NCBI RefSeq assembly: GCF_014672835.1
Contig: NZ_CP060244.1
Coordinates: 385,001 to 449,000 of the forward strand
Source: Entomobacter blattae
Lineage (GTDB): Bacteria > Pseudomonadota > Alphaproteobacteria > Acetobacterales > Acetobacteraceae
DNA: 64,000 bases
Direction: 5' to 3'
Shown here: positions 27,244 through 36,685 of the stretch, in pieces
How positions within the stretch are numbered: the stretch's first letter is position 1
How the letters are laid out: the number at the start of each line of letters is the position of its first letter
Notes under the pieces: generated by a model
Told to the model about the DNA's origin: nothing
Databases searched by the model: none
The model's input: the letters and a program-made list of their open reading frames with translations, nothing else
Translations under genes and position numbers: made by a program

Positions 27244-28062
27244 TTAAAGAGTTAGTTTTTTATAATAATGCTGCCTTTTGCTAACCAAGTAATAAACCAT
27301 GTAGGAAAGAATTTTATTCACACGGTCTGATGGTGTAAACCCAATGACTTTGCAGATCATGGACACAACCCGCCTGAAATGATGGGGCTGGTAATATTGC
27401 ATCGCCCGGGACATATAGGCCGCTATATTGCGTTTATGAACATAGGGCATGTTAGGGGGATTGTTTGTGGTATGATAGGCTGTCGCCAGTTCATCATCTT
27501 CACTTTCAGCAACACGCCCCAAAGCAATCCGTGCACGCTGCCACCTATTAAGCTGCTCACGTTTCATATAACGGTTCATCTGGTCATAGAATAATTTGTA
27601 ATGCCGTAATTCATCTGCTGCTATCAAACGGCAAAGCTCCTTCAGAGCTGGCTCTTCTGTGGAATCCCCCAAAGCAGTATAAAAAGAGGATGTTCCTGTT
27701 TCTACCATGCTACGGGCAATGAGTTCGCCAGTCTTTGAGCCACGAATGGAGGAATCGACATCCAGCTTAAGGGAAAAATTTTTCTGGTAACGGGCAAAAG
27801 CCTCTTGATAATCCCATGTTGGATCCGCAAGAGAGGCCCATTTGCCTAGGGCATCCCCATGCTGTATTTCCTCAACGGCCCAATCTTCTACCGCAGCAAT
27901 AATTTCTGGATCATCAGCAAAAACATTTTTCAGGTAAATAACATATTCCACACTGTTTCGTTCAACAACAGATGCGGCCTTTATGATGGGGACAATATCT
28001 GGATCGACCTTATCTTTGCGGAACTTGCCCCAGTCCAGTTTATCCATATCCCAACGCTTCAT
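27244..28062 (-). CDS. Ferritin-like di-iron protein (acyl-ACP desaturase-like)
   Basis: A 272-residue all-helical protein with two di-iron ligand motifs: an early Glu (NSVEYVIY, about residue 38) with EEIQHGD (about 69-75), and a second Glu (MVETGTSS, about 119) with DELRHYK (about 148-154). This spacing is that of ferritin-like oxidases and acyl-ACP desaturases. No signal peptide is present, and the C-terminus is basic. Family members include fatty-acid desaturases and aldehyde-deformylating oxygenases; the substrate here is not evident. It is a single gene between non-coding stretches. Confidence 0.7.
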   Translation of the reverse strand: MKRWDMDKLDWGKFRKDKVDPDIVPIIKAASVVERNSVEYVIYLKNVFADDPEIIAAVEDWAVEEIQHGDALGKWASLADPTWDYQEAFARYQKNFSLKLDVDSSIRGSKTGELIARSMVETGTSSFYTALGDSTEEPALKELCRLIAADELRHYKLFYDQMNRYMKREQLNRWQRARIALGRVAESEDDELATAYHTTNNPPNMPYVHKRNIAAYMSRAMQYYQPHHFRRVVSMICKVIGFTPSDRVNKILSYMVYYLVSKRQHYYKKLTL

Positions 28063-28279
28063 CTCTACCTCCTATAACGGAACTGAAAAATATCCTATGG
28101 GCCCCTTCCCCTGCAACCTTTTTTCCAAAAGATATTTCCTTATATCTGTTTTTTATGGTGAAAATCGTTCATGATGGTATGCTTTTAGGAATGCACCTAT
28201 TTCTATTGGATGACAAGAGAGAATAAACCATCAACTTTTTCTTCTTGCCCTTCAGTCCTTAAACTCAGGAATATCCGAC

Positions 28280-29284
28280 ATGTCTGCCGATGGATCCCTT
28301 CATACTATCCCTGCTTCCCTTCGTCCCTCCCCAGAAGAGGTTTTCCTCCGCCATAACTGGCAACATGACGAGGTAGAGGCCCTTTTGGCATCTCCCCTTA
28401 TGGATCTTCTTTTTCAGGCCCATACCCTCCATCGCCGGTTTTTTGACCCCAACGCCATACAGATTTCCTCTCTGCTCTCCATCAAAACAGGGGGGTGTCC
28501 CGAAGATTGTGCCTACTGTCCCCAAAGTGCTCAGCATGAGGAGCCAACCCCGGCCAGCCGCCTTATGGCTATAGAAACCGTTTTGCAGGAGGCCCGTAAA
28601 GCCAAAGAGGCCGGTGCAAGGCGCTTTTGCATGGGAGCAGCCTGGCGCTCTCCCAAAGAAAGGGATATGGAGACGGTTTGCCAGATGATTGAAGGCGTTA
28701 AAGCCTTGGGGATGGAGACATGCGTCACTCTTGGCATGCTCTCTGCAACCCAAACCGCCCAGCTCAAAAATGCAGGCCTAGATTATTACAATCATAACCT
28801 TGATACTTCTGAAGAATATTACCAGCAAATTATCACCACCCGCACCTATCAAGACAGGTTGGATACCTTGGAGCTTGTTAGAGAAGCAGGTATTAACATT
28901 TGTTGCGGTGGCATTATCGGCATGGGAGAAGATGTTTCTGACCGGGCCTCTCTCCTACTCACCCTAGCCAATCTTCCCAAACATCCGGAAAGTGTGCCCA
29001 TTAACCTTCTGATCAAGGTGAAGGGCACCCCCCTTGAGCTCAACGATGATATAGACCCGCTAGAATTTGTTCGTACTATTGCTACAGCCCGTATCATGAT
29101 GCCTACCAGCTATGTCCGCATGGCAGCAGGGCGCACCAACATGACAGATGAGCTCCAGGCCATGTGTTTTTTTGCCGGTGCCAATTCTATCTTCTACGGG
29201 GAAAAGCTACTAACAGAACCTAACCCTGCCCAAAACCATGACAGGGCCCTTATAAACAAGCTGGGTATGCACCTTCAGCCATAA
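28280..29284 (+). CDS. bioB: Biotin synthase
   Basis: A 334-residue radical-SAM enzyme converting dethiobiotin to biotin. The [4Fe-4S] cluster motif CPEDCAYC has Cys73, Cys77 and Cys80. Conserved stretches such as YYNHNLDTS (about residue 173), [10 protein letters not shown] (about 205-214) and the C-terminal [12 protein letters not shown] (about 310) are all present and in order. The length is normal. AGGA lies about 10 bases before the ATG. No other bio gene is in the window; the alpha-oxoamine synthase at 3930 belongs to the sphingolipid set instead. Confidence 0.95.
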   Translation: MSADGSLHTIPASLRPSPEEVFLRHNWQHDEVEALLASPLMDLLFQAHTLHRRFFDPNAIQISSLLSIKTGGCPEDCAYCPQSAQHEEPTPASRLMAIETVLQEARKAKEAGARRFCMGAAWRSPKERDMETVCQMIEGVKALGMETCVTLGMLSATQTAQLKNAGLDYYNHNLDTSEEYYQQIITTRTYQDRLDTLELVREAGINICCGGIIGMGEDVSDRASLLLTLANLPKHPESVPINLLIKVKGTPLELNDDIDPLEFVRTIATARIMMPTSYVRMAAGRTNMTDELQAMCFFAGANSIFYGEKLLTEPNPAQNHDRALINKLGMHLQP

Positions 29285-29353
29285 CTCTTATCCACATTTG
29301 TAAAGCCCTTTAACTTAGTAAAACTCTTTGACTTAACGATTGGGAATAAATCC

Positions 29354-30367
29354 ATGTCTGGCATCGTGCTATTACGGCATCAAAATTTGCGAAAGGGTAT
29401 TGATTTCCGTTCTGTACGATGTCTGGAAATTGGAGCTCTTAGCAGCCCGGTTATTCATCGAGAAGAAGGAGAAGTGCTTTATGCCGACCATCTTTCTACC
29501 GAAGGGCTCAAAAAACAATTTGCCTGGGACCCTGGCCTTGACCCTGAAAGTCTTGTCCATGTTGATGTGGTATGGCAAGAAAAAAGGCTTAGAGACTGTG
29601 TTAGTGGGACGTTTGACTATGTTTTTGCCTCTCACGTTGCAGAACATGTACCAAACCTGGTTGGCTGGATGGAAGAAATCCGGGAAGTCTTAAAACCTCA
29701 GGGCGAACTTCGCCTTGTTATCCCCGATGCGCGTTATTCCTTTGATATGAATCGCCAATTAACCCGCCTGGCTGACTTGATGGCCGCCTGGATGAAAAAC
29801 CTGCGCTATCCAGACACTTCCATGGTTCTAGACTTTGCCTTAAACAAGATAACCGACTCTGAAGTCGATCTCCCCGCCCTTTTTACCGGCCCCCTAAAAG
29901 GCAAAGATCTTCATGCCCAATTTCCCTTTTCAGAAGTACTAATGTGGGGACAGAGAACGCTGAACCCTCACCATTACGAAGATGTCCATTGCTGGGTGTT
30001 AACCCCGCGCCATTTTGCTCAATTGATGATTCCCTTAGCAGAAAACAATATTCTTCATCTCGCCTGTGCTGACTTTGTTGACAGCGACCCACCAGGGTTT
30101 GAGTTTATCTTGCACTTAACCCCAGAAGAAAATAAAGAAAAACTCGTCGCCAGCTGGAAGACCCTTCTTGAGAAAGCCAAAGACCCCATTCCCGGCTCCT
30201 TTGCAGAAAAAGAGCACCTTGCCCAACAGGAAGTTCAGAACACATTCCAGCACATTAAAGCTGAAAATGCCATGCTACACCATCAACTCCAGGCAATACT
30301 CAACTCAACCTCGTGGCGTATCACCGCGCCACTCCGTGCTATCATCCAGAAATTCAGAAAAGAGTAA
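29354..30367 (+). CDS. Methyltransferase-domain protein with GT-associated tail
   Basis: A 337-residue protein. The first 120 residues form a class I methyltransferase: CLEIGALSSPVI (about 24-35) and FDYVFASHVAEHVPNLVGWM (about 88-107). A middle part of about 130 residues has no family I recognise. A C-terminal helical segment ends in ILNSTSWRITAPLR (about 316-329), a motif common at the end of polysaccharide glycosyltransferases and their partner methyltransferases. It is therefore likely a surface-sugar modifying enzyme. It follows bioB by 69 bases; the target is unknown. Confidence 0.7.
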   Translation: MSGIVLLRHQNLRKGIDFRSVRCLEIGALSSPVIHREEGEVLYADHLSTEGLKKQFAWDPGLDPESLVHVDVVWQEKRLRDCVSGTFDYVFASHVAEHVPNLVGWMEEIREVLKPQGELRLVIPDARYSFDMNRQLTRLADLMAAWMKNLRYPDTSMVLDFALNKITDSEVDLPALFTGPLKGKDLHAQFPFSEVLMWGQRTLNPHHYEDVHCWVLTPRHFAQLMIPLAENNILHLACADFVDSDPPGFEFILHLTPEENKEKLVASWKTLLEKAKDPIPGSFAEKEHLAQQEVQNTFQHIKAENAMLHHQLQAILNSTSWRITAPLRAIIQKFRKE

Positions 30368-30629
30368 AAGCCATCCACCTCCCTTTTTGGAGAAAGCAAA
30401 ACCTTTCTGGCCGATGACCCGTGCCCAATATATTCTCCATCACTCCTTCTGCCTTCTTCTCGTCCCTGCCTTTTGTTGGCTTTAGCCTTATCCTTTCACC
30501 CCCTTATTGATGGCTTTGCTGTAAGCACACCTCATCAAGTACAAAAAGGGAACTTTTTTGCAAAAAGCAGCCCCTTCTTCCACTATGGCAGTTAGTATCG
30601 CTGTGGATAGAACACCATTCACTAGTCAG

Positions 30630-30950
30630 TCATTTCCAAGAATCAATTCCAGAAGAGATCGCACCTTGCTGGCGTATCTTCGTGAGGTGAACAGCCTTTT
30701 CATAATAGGCTATCATAAAGACTATTGATTCATCATAAACAGCGTTTTGGACATCCATTCCCCATAACAAAATATAATTATTGGCCAATTCAGCCCGTAA
30801 GCTCAGTTTAGCCAGTGCATATTCAGCCGCCGCCTGCTGAGCAAAAATTTCTTGTTCTCGTGTTCTATTTCGTATTAAAGATCAAAAAAGAAGATCTCTT
30901 GTTGGATTGTCTTGTAAAGCTATCTGGTCGAGAGGTCATATAAGCGTTCA
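30630..30950 (-). pseudogene. Remnant of an outer-membrane efflux factor (NodT/OprM type)
   Basis: The minus strand encodes a clean stretch of about 65 residues (about 30840-30630), including QQAAAEYALAKLSLRAELA and AYYEKAVHLTKIRQQGAISS, then a stop at 30632-30630. This is the coiled-coil barrel region of RND-type outer membrane factors (NodT/OprM/TolC). It is flanked by frame disruptions and lacks the N-terminal lipoprotein signal and the second half. No inner-membrane pump gene is next to it. The neighbouring bases 30368-30629 show no gene. Relic status is clear; the family call is fairly sure. Confidence 0.65.
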
Positions 30951-31048
30951 TGAACGAACGAGTAAGAATCTTTCCCCCAGCAGAAGATAATGCTGAAATG
31001 GCGTAGGAAACCAATCGTTAGCTTTCCCGATCCTGTCCAAGACCCATT

Positions 31049-33445
31049 CTATAAAACAGCGTCTTTTCCTAAATAACAAGGGGTACCCTTATACTGATGG
31101 GCTTTACCTTTCCAGCGCAATAGACGACTGGCGTTAGCTACAACACACACACTGCTTAAAGCCATAGCCCCCCCCGCCACAGCGGGGCTTAAGGCACCAC
31201 TTGCCGCAAGGGGAATACCAATAACGTTATAAACAAAGGCCCAAAACAACCCTTGACGGATTCTTTTGCTAGTCAGCCGGGAAATCTCTAAAGTATCGGG
31301 CACCAAGAGCAGGTCTGAGCGCATCAGGGTTACACTGGCTGCCTGCACAGCCGCCCCTGTTCCACTTGCAATCGCAATACCCACATCCGCTGCAGCCAGT
31401 GCGGGAGCATCATTAATCCCATCCCCAACCATGGCAATTTTCGGATAGGGTGCTCGTTGATCGTTCTGACGTAAAGATTGCAGTATTTCTTGTTTTTCTT
31501 CTGGAGAGAGAGCGGCGTAAACCGTTTCCAAACCCACATTTTTTGCAATACGGTAAGCAATATTTTTACCATCACCGGTCAGCATAGCTGTTTGTATGCC
31601 CATATTTTTTAAGTCCTTGAGCGTCTCCTGGGCTTCATTGCGGACCTTATCGTCAAACAAGACAGCACCAAGAAGGACAGGCTTGCTCCTTATATCATGC
31701 GAGCGCATGGCCAAATAGGAAACCGTTAGATTCTCCTCGTCCTCAGATAGTCCAATGCCCTCAAGCTCCTGAGGGGTAAACCCGTAAAAATTCATTAATC
31801 GGGTATTCCCAAAAATATAGGTTATTCCATTAATAGTCCCCTCAACGCCCCGCCCTTCTTGACGTAACACCTTGAAATTCACAACCTCATCCAACAAAAC
31901 TTTTTTCTCAAGTGCTGCTGCAGTAAGGGCCTGAGAAAGAGGATGTTCACTATATTTGGAAAGGGAGCCCATAAGGTGTATCATCCGCCCCTCCTCCATC
32001 GTTTTTTCACCGTCGTTCGTTTTTATGGGACAGATCCTTACCACACCCGGAAGACCCTCGGTTAGGGTACCTGTCTTATCAAAGGCCACAAACCCCACCT
32101 GAGAGGCTTCCTGCATAACTTCTGCATCACGGATGAGTATTCCAGCCCGAGCAGCTGCCCCATTTCCAGCAGCAAAAGCCGTAGGGGTAGCCAAACCCAA
32201 CGCACATGGACAAGCAATCACCAGAACAGAAGCGGCATTAATTAACGCATCATGCCACGGAGCACCAGCCACAACCCAACCTAAAAATGTTAAGACAGCT
32301 ACCCCAATGACAATAGGAACAAAAACAGCACTCAGACGATCCACCAGTTTCTCTAAAGGCGCTTTCGAGGCCTGTGCCGTTTCAATAAGACGGATAATGG
32401 CAGCCAGGCGTGTTTCTTTCCCCAGTCGTAACACTTCAACAACAAGGTGGCTATCGAGGTTAGTGGTCCCTTCTGTGACTTCATCTCCAATATTTTTTTC
32501 TACCGCATCGCTCTCCCCCGTTAGCATCGCTTCATCAACATAGGCTGAACCCGCAACAACCTTTCCATCGACTGGAAAAATATCTCCAGGCAGAACCACC
32601 AGCCGATCATGCACTTTAACTTCAGCCAACGCCCTATCAACATAACCTGTGGGCTCCTCTGGCGCTTCAACATGCACCACCGCAGGGCGCATTGATTGTA
32701 AAGACTGCACAGAAAGAGCTGCTTTTCTACGGGTAGCATGCTCAAGCCATTGACCCAGCAAAATAAAGGTAATGATTAAGGCTGAACTTTCATAATAAAA
32801 TCCCATGGAGGAGACAGGCCCAAAAAAGCTTTTAATAAGGATATACGTGCTAAGCCCCCAAGCGGCTGTAGAGCCTAAGGCTACCAACACATCCATATTG
32901 CTTGAGCCTGAAACAATCGACCGGAAGCCAGCTTTATAAAAACGAGCCCCCAACCAAAACTGTACAGGGGTTGCCAGCAAAAACTGAATCCACCCAGGTA
33001 ACATGGGCGTGGAAGTTGCATATTCCAAAAACATAGAGAGAACCAACGGAATAGTGAACACTATCGCCCAAACTAAATGGGCTTGGTCTCTTTGTTCCCG
33101 CTCCGCCATACGGGATTGATACTCCCCCACCGTAGAAGGATTTTCTCGGTTAATATAATAAGCTTTGTAGCCCTTTTTGCTTACAGCCTGTTCAACAGCT
33201 TCCTGGATTGCCAACAGATGTTGTTGTGCAGAAGTTGCCAAATAAACCCGAGCCTGCTCGGTTGTAAAATTTACACTGGCACCCTTGACTCCCTCAACAT
33301 GCTGGATGGCCTTTTCAACACGCCTAACACAAGAGGCACATGTCATCCCTTCAATTGAAAAATCCATACTGGTCTCTTCTTGTGAAGAGCCTTCACTTTC
33401 TTGAGAGTGAAAGAGCGCTTTATCCATTGGTGTTTCCATCTTCAT
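31049..33445 (-). CDS. copA: Copper-exporting P1B-type ATPase
   Basis: A heavy-metal P-type ATPase of about 798 residues. It contains one N-terminal HMA domain with GMTCASC (about residue 33-39) and eight predicted transmembrane helices. The copper-transport CPC is in IACPCALGLATP (about 412), the phosphorylated Asp in FDKTGTLTEG (about 457) and the hinge in MVGDGINDAPAL (about 672). CPC with one CxxC HMA domain indicates Cu+ export. The start is uncertain among a TTG (33448), ATGs at 33445 and 33439, and a better-spaced ATG at 33427. It is divergent from the copZ-like gene across about 120 bases, where no CueR, CsoR or CopY operator was recognised. Confidence 0.9.
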   Translation of the reverse strand: MKMETPMDKALFHSQESEGSSQEETSMDFSIEGMTCASCVRRVEKAIQHVEGVKGASVNFTTEQARVYLATSAQQHLLAIQEAVEQAVSKKGYKAYYINRENPSTVGEYQSRMAEREQRDQAHLVWAIVFTIPLVLSMFLEYATSTPMLPGWIQFLLATPVQFWLGARFYKAGFRSIVSGSSNMDVLVALGSTAAWGLSTYILIKSFFGPVSSMGFYYESSALIITFILLGQWLEHATRRKAALSVQSLQSMRPAVVHVEAPEEPTGYVDRALAEVKVHDRLVVLPGDIFPVDGKVVAGSAYVDEAMLTGESDAVEKNIGDEVTEGTTNLDSHLVVEVLRLGKETRLAAIIRLIETAQASKAPLEKLVDRLSAVFVPIVIGVAVLTFLGWVVAGAPWHDALINAASVLVIACPCALGLATPTAFAAGNGAAARAGILIRDAEVMQEASQVGFVAFDKTGTLTEGLPGVVRICPIKTNDGEKTMEEGRMIHLMGSLSKYSEHPLSQALTAAALEKKVLLDEVVNFKVLRQEGRGVEGTINGITYIFGNTRLMNFYGFTPQELEGIGLSEDEENLTVSYLAMRSHDIRSKPVLLGAVLFDDKVRNEAQETLKDLKNMGIQTAMLTGDGKNIAYRIAKNVGLETVYAALSPEEKQEILQSLRQNDQRAPYPKIAMVGDGINDAPALAAADVGIAIASGTGAAVQAASVTLMRSDLLLVPDTLEISRLTSKRIRQGLFWAFVYNVIGIPLAASGALSPAVAGGAMALSSVCVVANASRLLRWKGKAHQYKGTPCYLGKDAVL

Positions 33446-33564
33446 CAAAAAACAGAGCTGTAGAGATGTTTTTATTTCCGCCTGTTCTTTACATATTTTT
33501 CTTTATACACAAATACAAGAAAGACACTCGTAACGATAACAATTTATTTAAGAAGGAATGATTT

Positions 33565-33759
33565 ATGACACAGACTTTCCAAGTAGAAGGAATGACATGC
33601 AACCATTGTGCCCAAACAGTAACAGACGCGGTGAGTGCCCTAAAAGGAGTTGAGGGCGTAACTGTAGACCTCAAAAAGGGAGAAGTGCATGTGAATGGAG
33701 CTGGGAATGTAAAGGAGATCAAAGAAGCCATTGAAGAAGAAGGGTATATTGTAAAATGA
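33565..33759 (+). CDS. copZ: Copper chaperone, HMA domain
   Basis: A 64-residue single heavy-metal-associated domain. The metal site is GMTCNHCAQTV (about residues 9-19) with the two cysteines, and the ferredoxin-like fold ends with EEGYIV. It delivers Cu+ to the copper ATPase encoded divergently 116 bases away. AAGGA lies upstream of the ATG. A short AT-rich hairpin follows the stop. Confidence 0.9.
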   Translation: MTQTFQVEGMTCNHCAQTVTDAVSALKGVEGVTVDLKKGEVHVNGAGNVKEIKEAIEEEGYIVK

Positions 33760-33768
33760 AGGCAAGGG

Positions 33769-33792
33769 TTCCATAAAATAGCCATTATGGAA
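33769..33792 (+). terminator. Possible terminator after copZ
   Basis: Inverted repeat TTCCATAA / TTATGGAA with an 8-base loop, 9 bases after the copZ stop, followed by a short AT-rich tail. The stem is AT-rich and the U-tract weak, so this is only a possible terminator. Confidence 0.35.
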
Positions 33793-34079
33793 AAGTTTAT
33801 TAGGAACTCATTCACCCTTATCACAAGAAATTAAAGGTATTTATTCTAGTATTTCCACTCTATTTTTTGAAATTAACTATATTTTATAAAATATCATGTA
33901 TTAATCGGCATGATGCTACTAATGACTTGGGTCTCAATTATAATTGATCTCAATAAAATGTGATTAATCCCACATAAAAATGTCGCTTTTATAAAATTAG
34001 CTAATTTTTTACAAAAATAATAAACCATTACAAAAATTATATGTTTATTAATAAAAATATAATTAAGGTATGAAAGTGC
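33793..34079. other. AT-rich intergenic region
   Basis: This very AT-rich stretch between the copZ hairpin and the small gene at 34080 holds no gene. It is probably the promoter region of that small gene. Confidence 0.5.
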
Positions 34080-34331
34080 ATGACTCTCTATTCTTTAAAT
34101 CAACCGAAAACACATGCAGCCCGCAAAGCGATGGCCACCCATGGCAAGAACATGGCTGCTGATCTTGTTTTTTTGGAACACTGGGAAAGCACGCCCGTTC
34201 CTACGACCTCCTCCTTATTACGGGCCTTACAAATAAAAAAGGCCAATCCTGAACTCATGCAAGCTATCAGCAATGAAATTAAAGCATGTACCAAACCCTC
34301 ATGCTGCAATCAGATAAGCCGTAATAAGTAA
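34080..34331 (+). CDS. Small hypothetical protein with Cys-rich C-terminus
   Basis: An 83-residue basic protein of no family I recognise. It has no signal peptide or membrane helix. The middle is helical, and the C-terminus holds three cysteines in CTKPSCCNQ (about residues 71-79), which might bind a metal. It is flanked upstream by a long AT-rich region suited to a promoter. Proximity to the copper genes is suggestive only. That the frame is real is plausible, because it is unbroken and has unbiased neighbours, but it is not certain. Confidence 0.5.
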   Translation: MTLYSLNQPKTHAARKAMATHGKNMAADLVFLEHWESTPVPTTSSLLRALQIKKANPELMQAISNEIKACTKPSCCNQISRNK

Positions 34332-34368
34332 ACTAATAAGTAAACAGAGTAAGCCAATGCCTATAGGC

Positions 34369-35043
34369 TTAAGCAGGAGGGGGTAAACCCTTTTTTGCAG
34401 CCATAATAAAATCGCGGATCAAGGCGGGTTCTTTTTTCCCTGGAGCTGTTTCCACACCTGATGAAACATCCACTGCTCGTGCCATGGACTGCTTAAGGGC
34501 TGTTTGCACATTTTTTGCTGTTAATCCGCCTGCAAGCAACCAGGGAACTGGGGCTTGCCATTGCGCGGTTAAGCTCCAATCAAAACTATGGCCCATCCCA
34601 CCTGGCAAGGGGTCTTCCTTCTGTGTTTTAGCTTCAACCACCAATCCGTTCGCTGGAGTCTCCAAGGGGAGGTCATCTACAGTAGAAATCCCGCAAGAGT
34701 GCCAGACAGGAAGAGAGAGCTGCTTTTGAATTGCCCTAACATAGTCTACTTTTCCATAATACTGGACAATATCAATAGGAAGAAAAGAACGGGCCGAATC
34801 TATTTCCTGCCAACTGGCCCCTACAAACAACCCCACAATTTTCGGCAAGGCTCTCATCCCGTGTTGGGAAGAGTCCTCACAACGTAAAGCGGCTTCTTGC
34901 CATAATGCAGCCGCTTGCTGTGGGGAGACATAACGAGGAGAACGGGAGAAAAAAACAAAACCCACCCAATCAGCCCCATATTCGATAGCGGCCTTGAGCG
35001 CAGCGGAAGTATTCAAACCGCAAATTTTTACCTTTACCGTCAA
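34369..35043 (-). CDS. trpF: Phosphoribosylanthranilate isomerase
   Basis: A 225-residue (beta/alpha)8 enzyme of tryptophan synthesis that converts phosphoribosylanthranilate to CdRP. The N-terminal VKICGLN motif holds the catalytic Cys and starts 5 residues into the protein. The conserved ADWVGFVFF, IVQYYGKVDY and LLAGGLTAKNV blocks follow, as does the C-terminal DVSSGVETAPGKK phosphate loop. A TTG start at 35043 is chosen because a longer frame reads back through pyrF, while GGAAG sits just upstream. It begins 7 bases after the pyrF stop. Confidence 0.85.
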   Translation of the reverse strand: MTVKVKICGLNTSAALKAAIEYGADWVGFVFFSRSPRYVSPQQAAALWQEAALRCEDSSQHGMRALPKIVGLFVGASWQEIDSARSFLPIDIVQYYGKVDYVRAIQKQLSLPVWHSCGISTVDDLPLETPANGLVVEAKTQKEDPLPGGMGHSFDWSLTAQWQAPVPWLLAGGLTAKNVQTALKQSMARAVDVSSGVETAPGKKEPALIRDFIMAAKKGLPPPA

Positions 35044-35050
35044 AAACTTC

Positions 35051-35758
35051 CTACCCTTCCAACTCCTTGGCAATCGCCTCTGCTGCTGCAGCTGGATCTT
35101 CCGAACGGGTGATAGGTCTTCCCACAACAATCCAGTCCGCTCCCGCATCGCGAGCCTCAGCAGGGGTCATCACCCGTTTCTGATCCCCATTCCCCGCCCC
35201 TGCTGGGCGGATTCCCGGTACAATTAATTTAGGTGTTGAACCCAACCGGCTACGCAACAAGCTAATTTCCTGAGGGGAACAGACCAGACCATCTGCCCCA
35301 GAAACCATAGCCAGCTCCCCTAACCTTAAAACCTGCCCCCGCGGGCCACCACAAGCCACTGTCTCCTGATAGGCCAAGCGATCTAGACTGGTCAGCACAG
35401 TAACGGCCAAGAGTAAAGGTCTTTCCTCAGGGGAGAAATGCTCTTCAAGAGCATTTCTGGCCGCTTTTACCATGGCACTTCCCCCTGAAGCGTGCACCGT
35501 AAGCATATCTGGCTTAACAATGGAAACACTACCTATTGCAGAGGCGACTGTATTAGGAATATCATGCAATTTAAGGTCAAGAAAAATCTTTCGGCCTTCC
35601 CCTAGCTTACTCACTGCCCGCAAACCACAAGCATACGAAAACTCAAGGCCAATTTTTATAATATCCGCATAGGGGCCAACCTGGGTGGCCCATCGCTCAG
35701 CCTCATCAGCATCTTTCGTGTCTAAAGCGACAATCAGCTTTGTTTTATGGCTATTCAC
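35051..35758 (-). CDS. pyrF: Orotidine 5'-phosphate decarboxylase
   Basis: A 235-residue TIM-barrel enzyme that decarboxylates OMP to UMP. The catalytic charged set is in FLDLKLHDIPNTV (about residues 60-72). The N-terminal LIVALDTKDADEA and C-terminal VPGIRPAGAGNGDQKRV-type phosphate loop (about 183-199) are also present. The start overlaps the end of lapA by 4 bases, so translation is coupled. The lapA-pyrF-trpF order is a known alphaproteobacterial operon. Confidence 0.92.
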   Translation of the reverse strand: MNSHKTKLIVALDTKDADEAERWATQVGPYADIIKIGLEFSYACGLRAVSKLGEGRKIFLDLKLHDIPNTVASAIGSVSIVKPDMLTVHASGGSAMVKAARNALEEHFSPEERPLLLAVTVLTSLDRLAYQETVACGGPRGQVLRLGELAMVSGADGLVCSPQEISLLRSRLGSTPKLIVPGIRPAGAGNGDQKRVMTPAEARDAGADWIVVGRPITRSEDPAAAAEAIAKELEG

Positions 35759-36117
35759 GCCGAAGGTGCCCCACTGGGCCCGGCTAGATTATCCTTAACA
35801 GGCTGCAACACCCCTCCCCCGACAGAAGGCTGCGTAACAGGCAAAGAGGCCATTTTTGCCTGAATTTCTGCAATCTGCTCTTCCAAGGTGGTATTTTTCT
35901 GTTCTGCCTTACGGGCCCTTTTCCACTGCTTCATGGCAGAGAGCCATAAGATAAAGGCCCCCAGGAAAAAGAATAAAACAGCAACAATAAGAACAACAAC
36001 CCCCACAGAAGCATCTTTTGTGGTAAAAAACAGATTAATCGGAAATTTATCCTGATTAAAAATATTAAAGGCAATTAATAGCACAAGAAAAACAAGTGTA
36101 ACAACGAGACGAAGCAT
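35755..36117 (-). CDS. lapA: LapA-domain membrane protein
   Basis: A 120-residue inner-membrane protein with two transmembrane helices (about residues 3-20 and 39-62). An extended cytoplasmic coiled coil (about 68-90, MKQWKRARKAEQKNTTLEEQ) and a Pro/Gly-rich tail follow. This matches the LapA (DUF1049, lipopolysaccharide assembly) family, which helps tune LpxC degradation. It is the first gene of the lapA-pyrF-trpF operon. Confidence 0.75.
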   Translation of the reverse strand: MLRLVVTLVFLVLLIAFNIFNQDKFPINLFFTTKDASVGVVVLIVAVLFFFLGAFILWLSAMKQWKRARKAEQKNTTLEEQIAEIQAKMASLPVTQPSVGGGVLQPVKDNLAGPSGAPSA

Positions 36118-36403
36118 GAAATTTTATTCTCCACAACCCTAACTTTAAAAGTAACGCAAAACCTTTTCAAAAACCACCCTTTCGACAAAAATTTCCCTAA
36201 TCTGTACTGTTTTTTATAAAAAGCCTCCCATATTGCTGTAAAATCCCGCACAAAAACAAAAGGACCACTGAAGGAATTCTGTGCGGGAATGATGAAAGTC
36301 TTAATACGCACTTTGGAAGGCTTTATTGCTCTTTCTTATCAGTCTCTCATAGAGCTCACAAGGGAAAGCCACACCGAAATAGGAGAGGAAAGGAGATAAT
36401 TCC

Positions 36404-36685
36404 ATGAGCAATATCGTCCCTATCCGTTCACGCCGGAAAGGGGAAATCTGGGCGGTTATAGCGCTGGTCGGCAAGAAAAAAGTTGTAGCCAGTATATATT
36501 CCACATTTGAAGCCGCCCAAGCCGACTGCCAATGGCGTAGGCAACAGGTTACAGCTTATACAAATTTTTTGCAAAACTCTCAACAGCCTGTCCCTTTCTA
36601 CACTATTACACCATTCTCTCGCAATGAGCTTCCCAAGCAATGGCGCCCCTTACCGGCGCTGGGTTTTTTGCACGGCTCCCTATAA
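36404..36685 (+). CDS. Small conserved-looking hypothetical protein
   Basis: A 93-residue basic protein of unknown function, with a well-placed purine-rich ribosome site (AGGAGAGGAAAGGAG) ending about 9 bases before the ATG. It has no signal peptide. The sequence starts with SNIVPIRSRRKGEIW and contains a helix with aromatic residues (ADCQWRRQQV). I recognise no domain. The strong Shine-Dalgarno makes a real gene likely. Confidence 0.55.
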   Translation: MSNIVPIRSRRKGEIWAVIALVGKKKVVASIYSTFEAAQADCQWRRQQVTAYTNFLQNSQQPVPFYTITPFSRNELPKQWRPLPALGFLHGSL

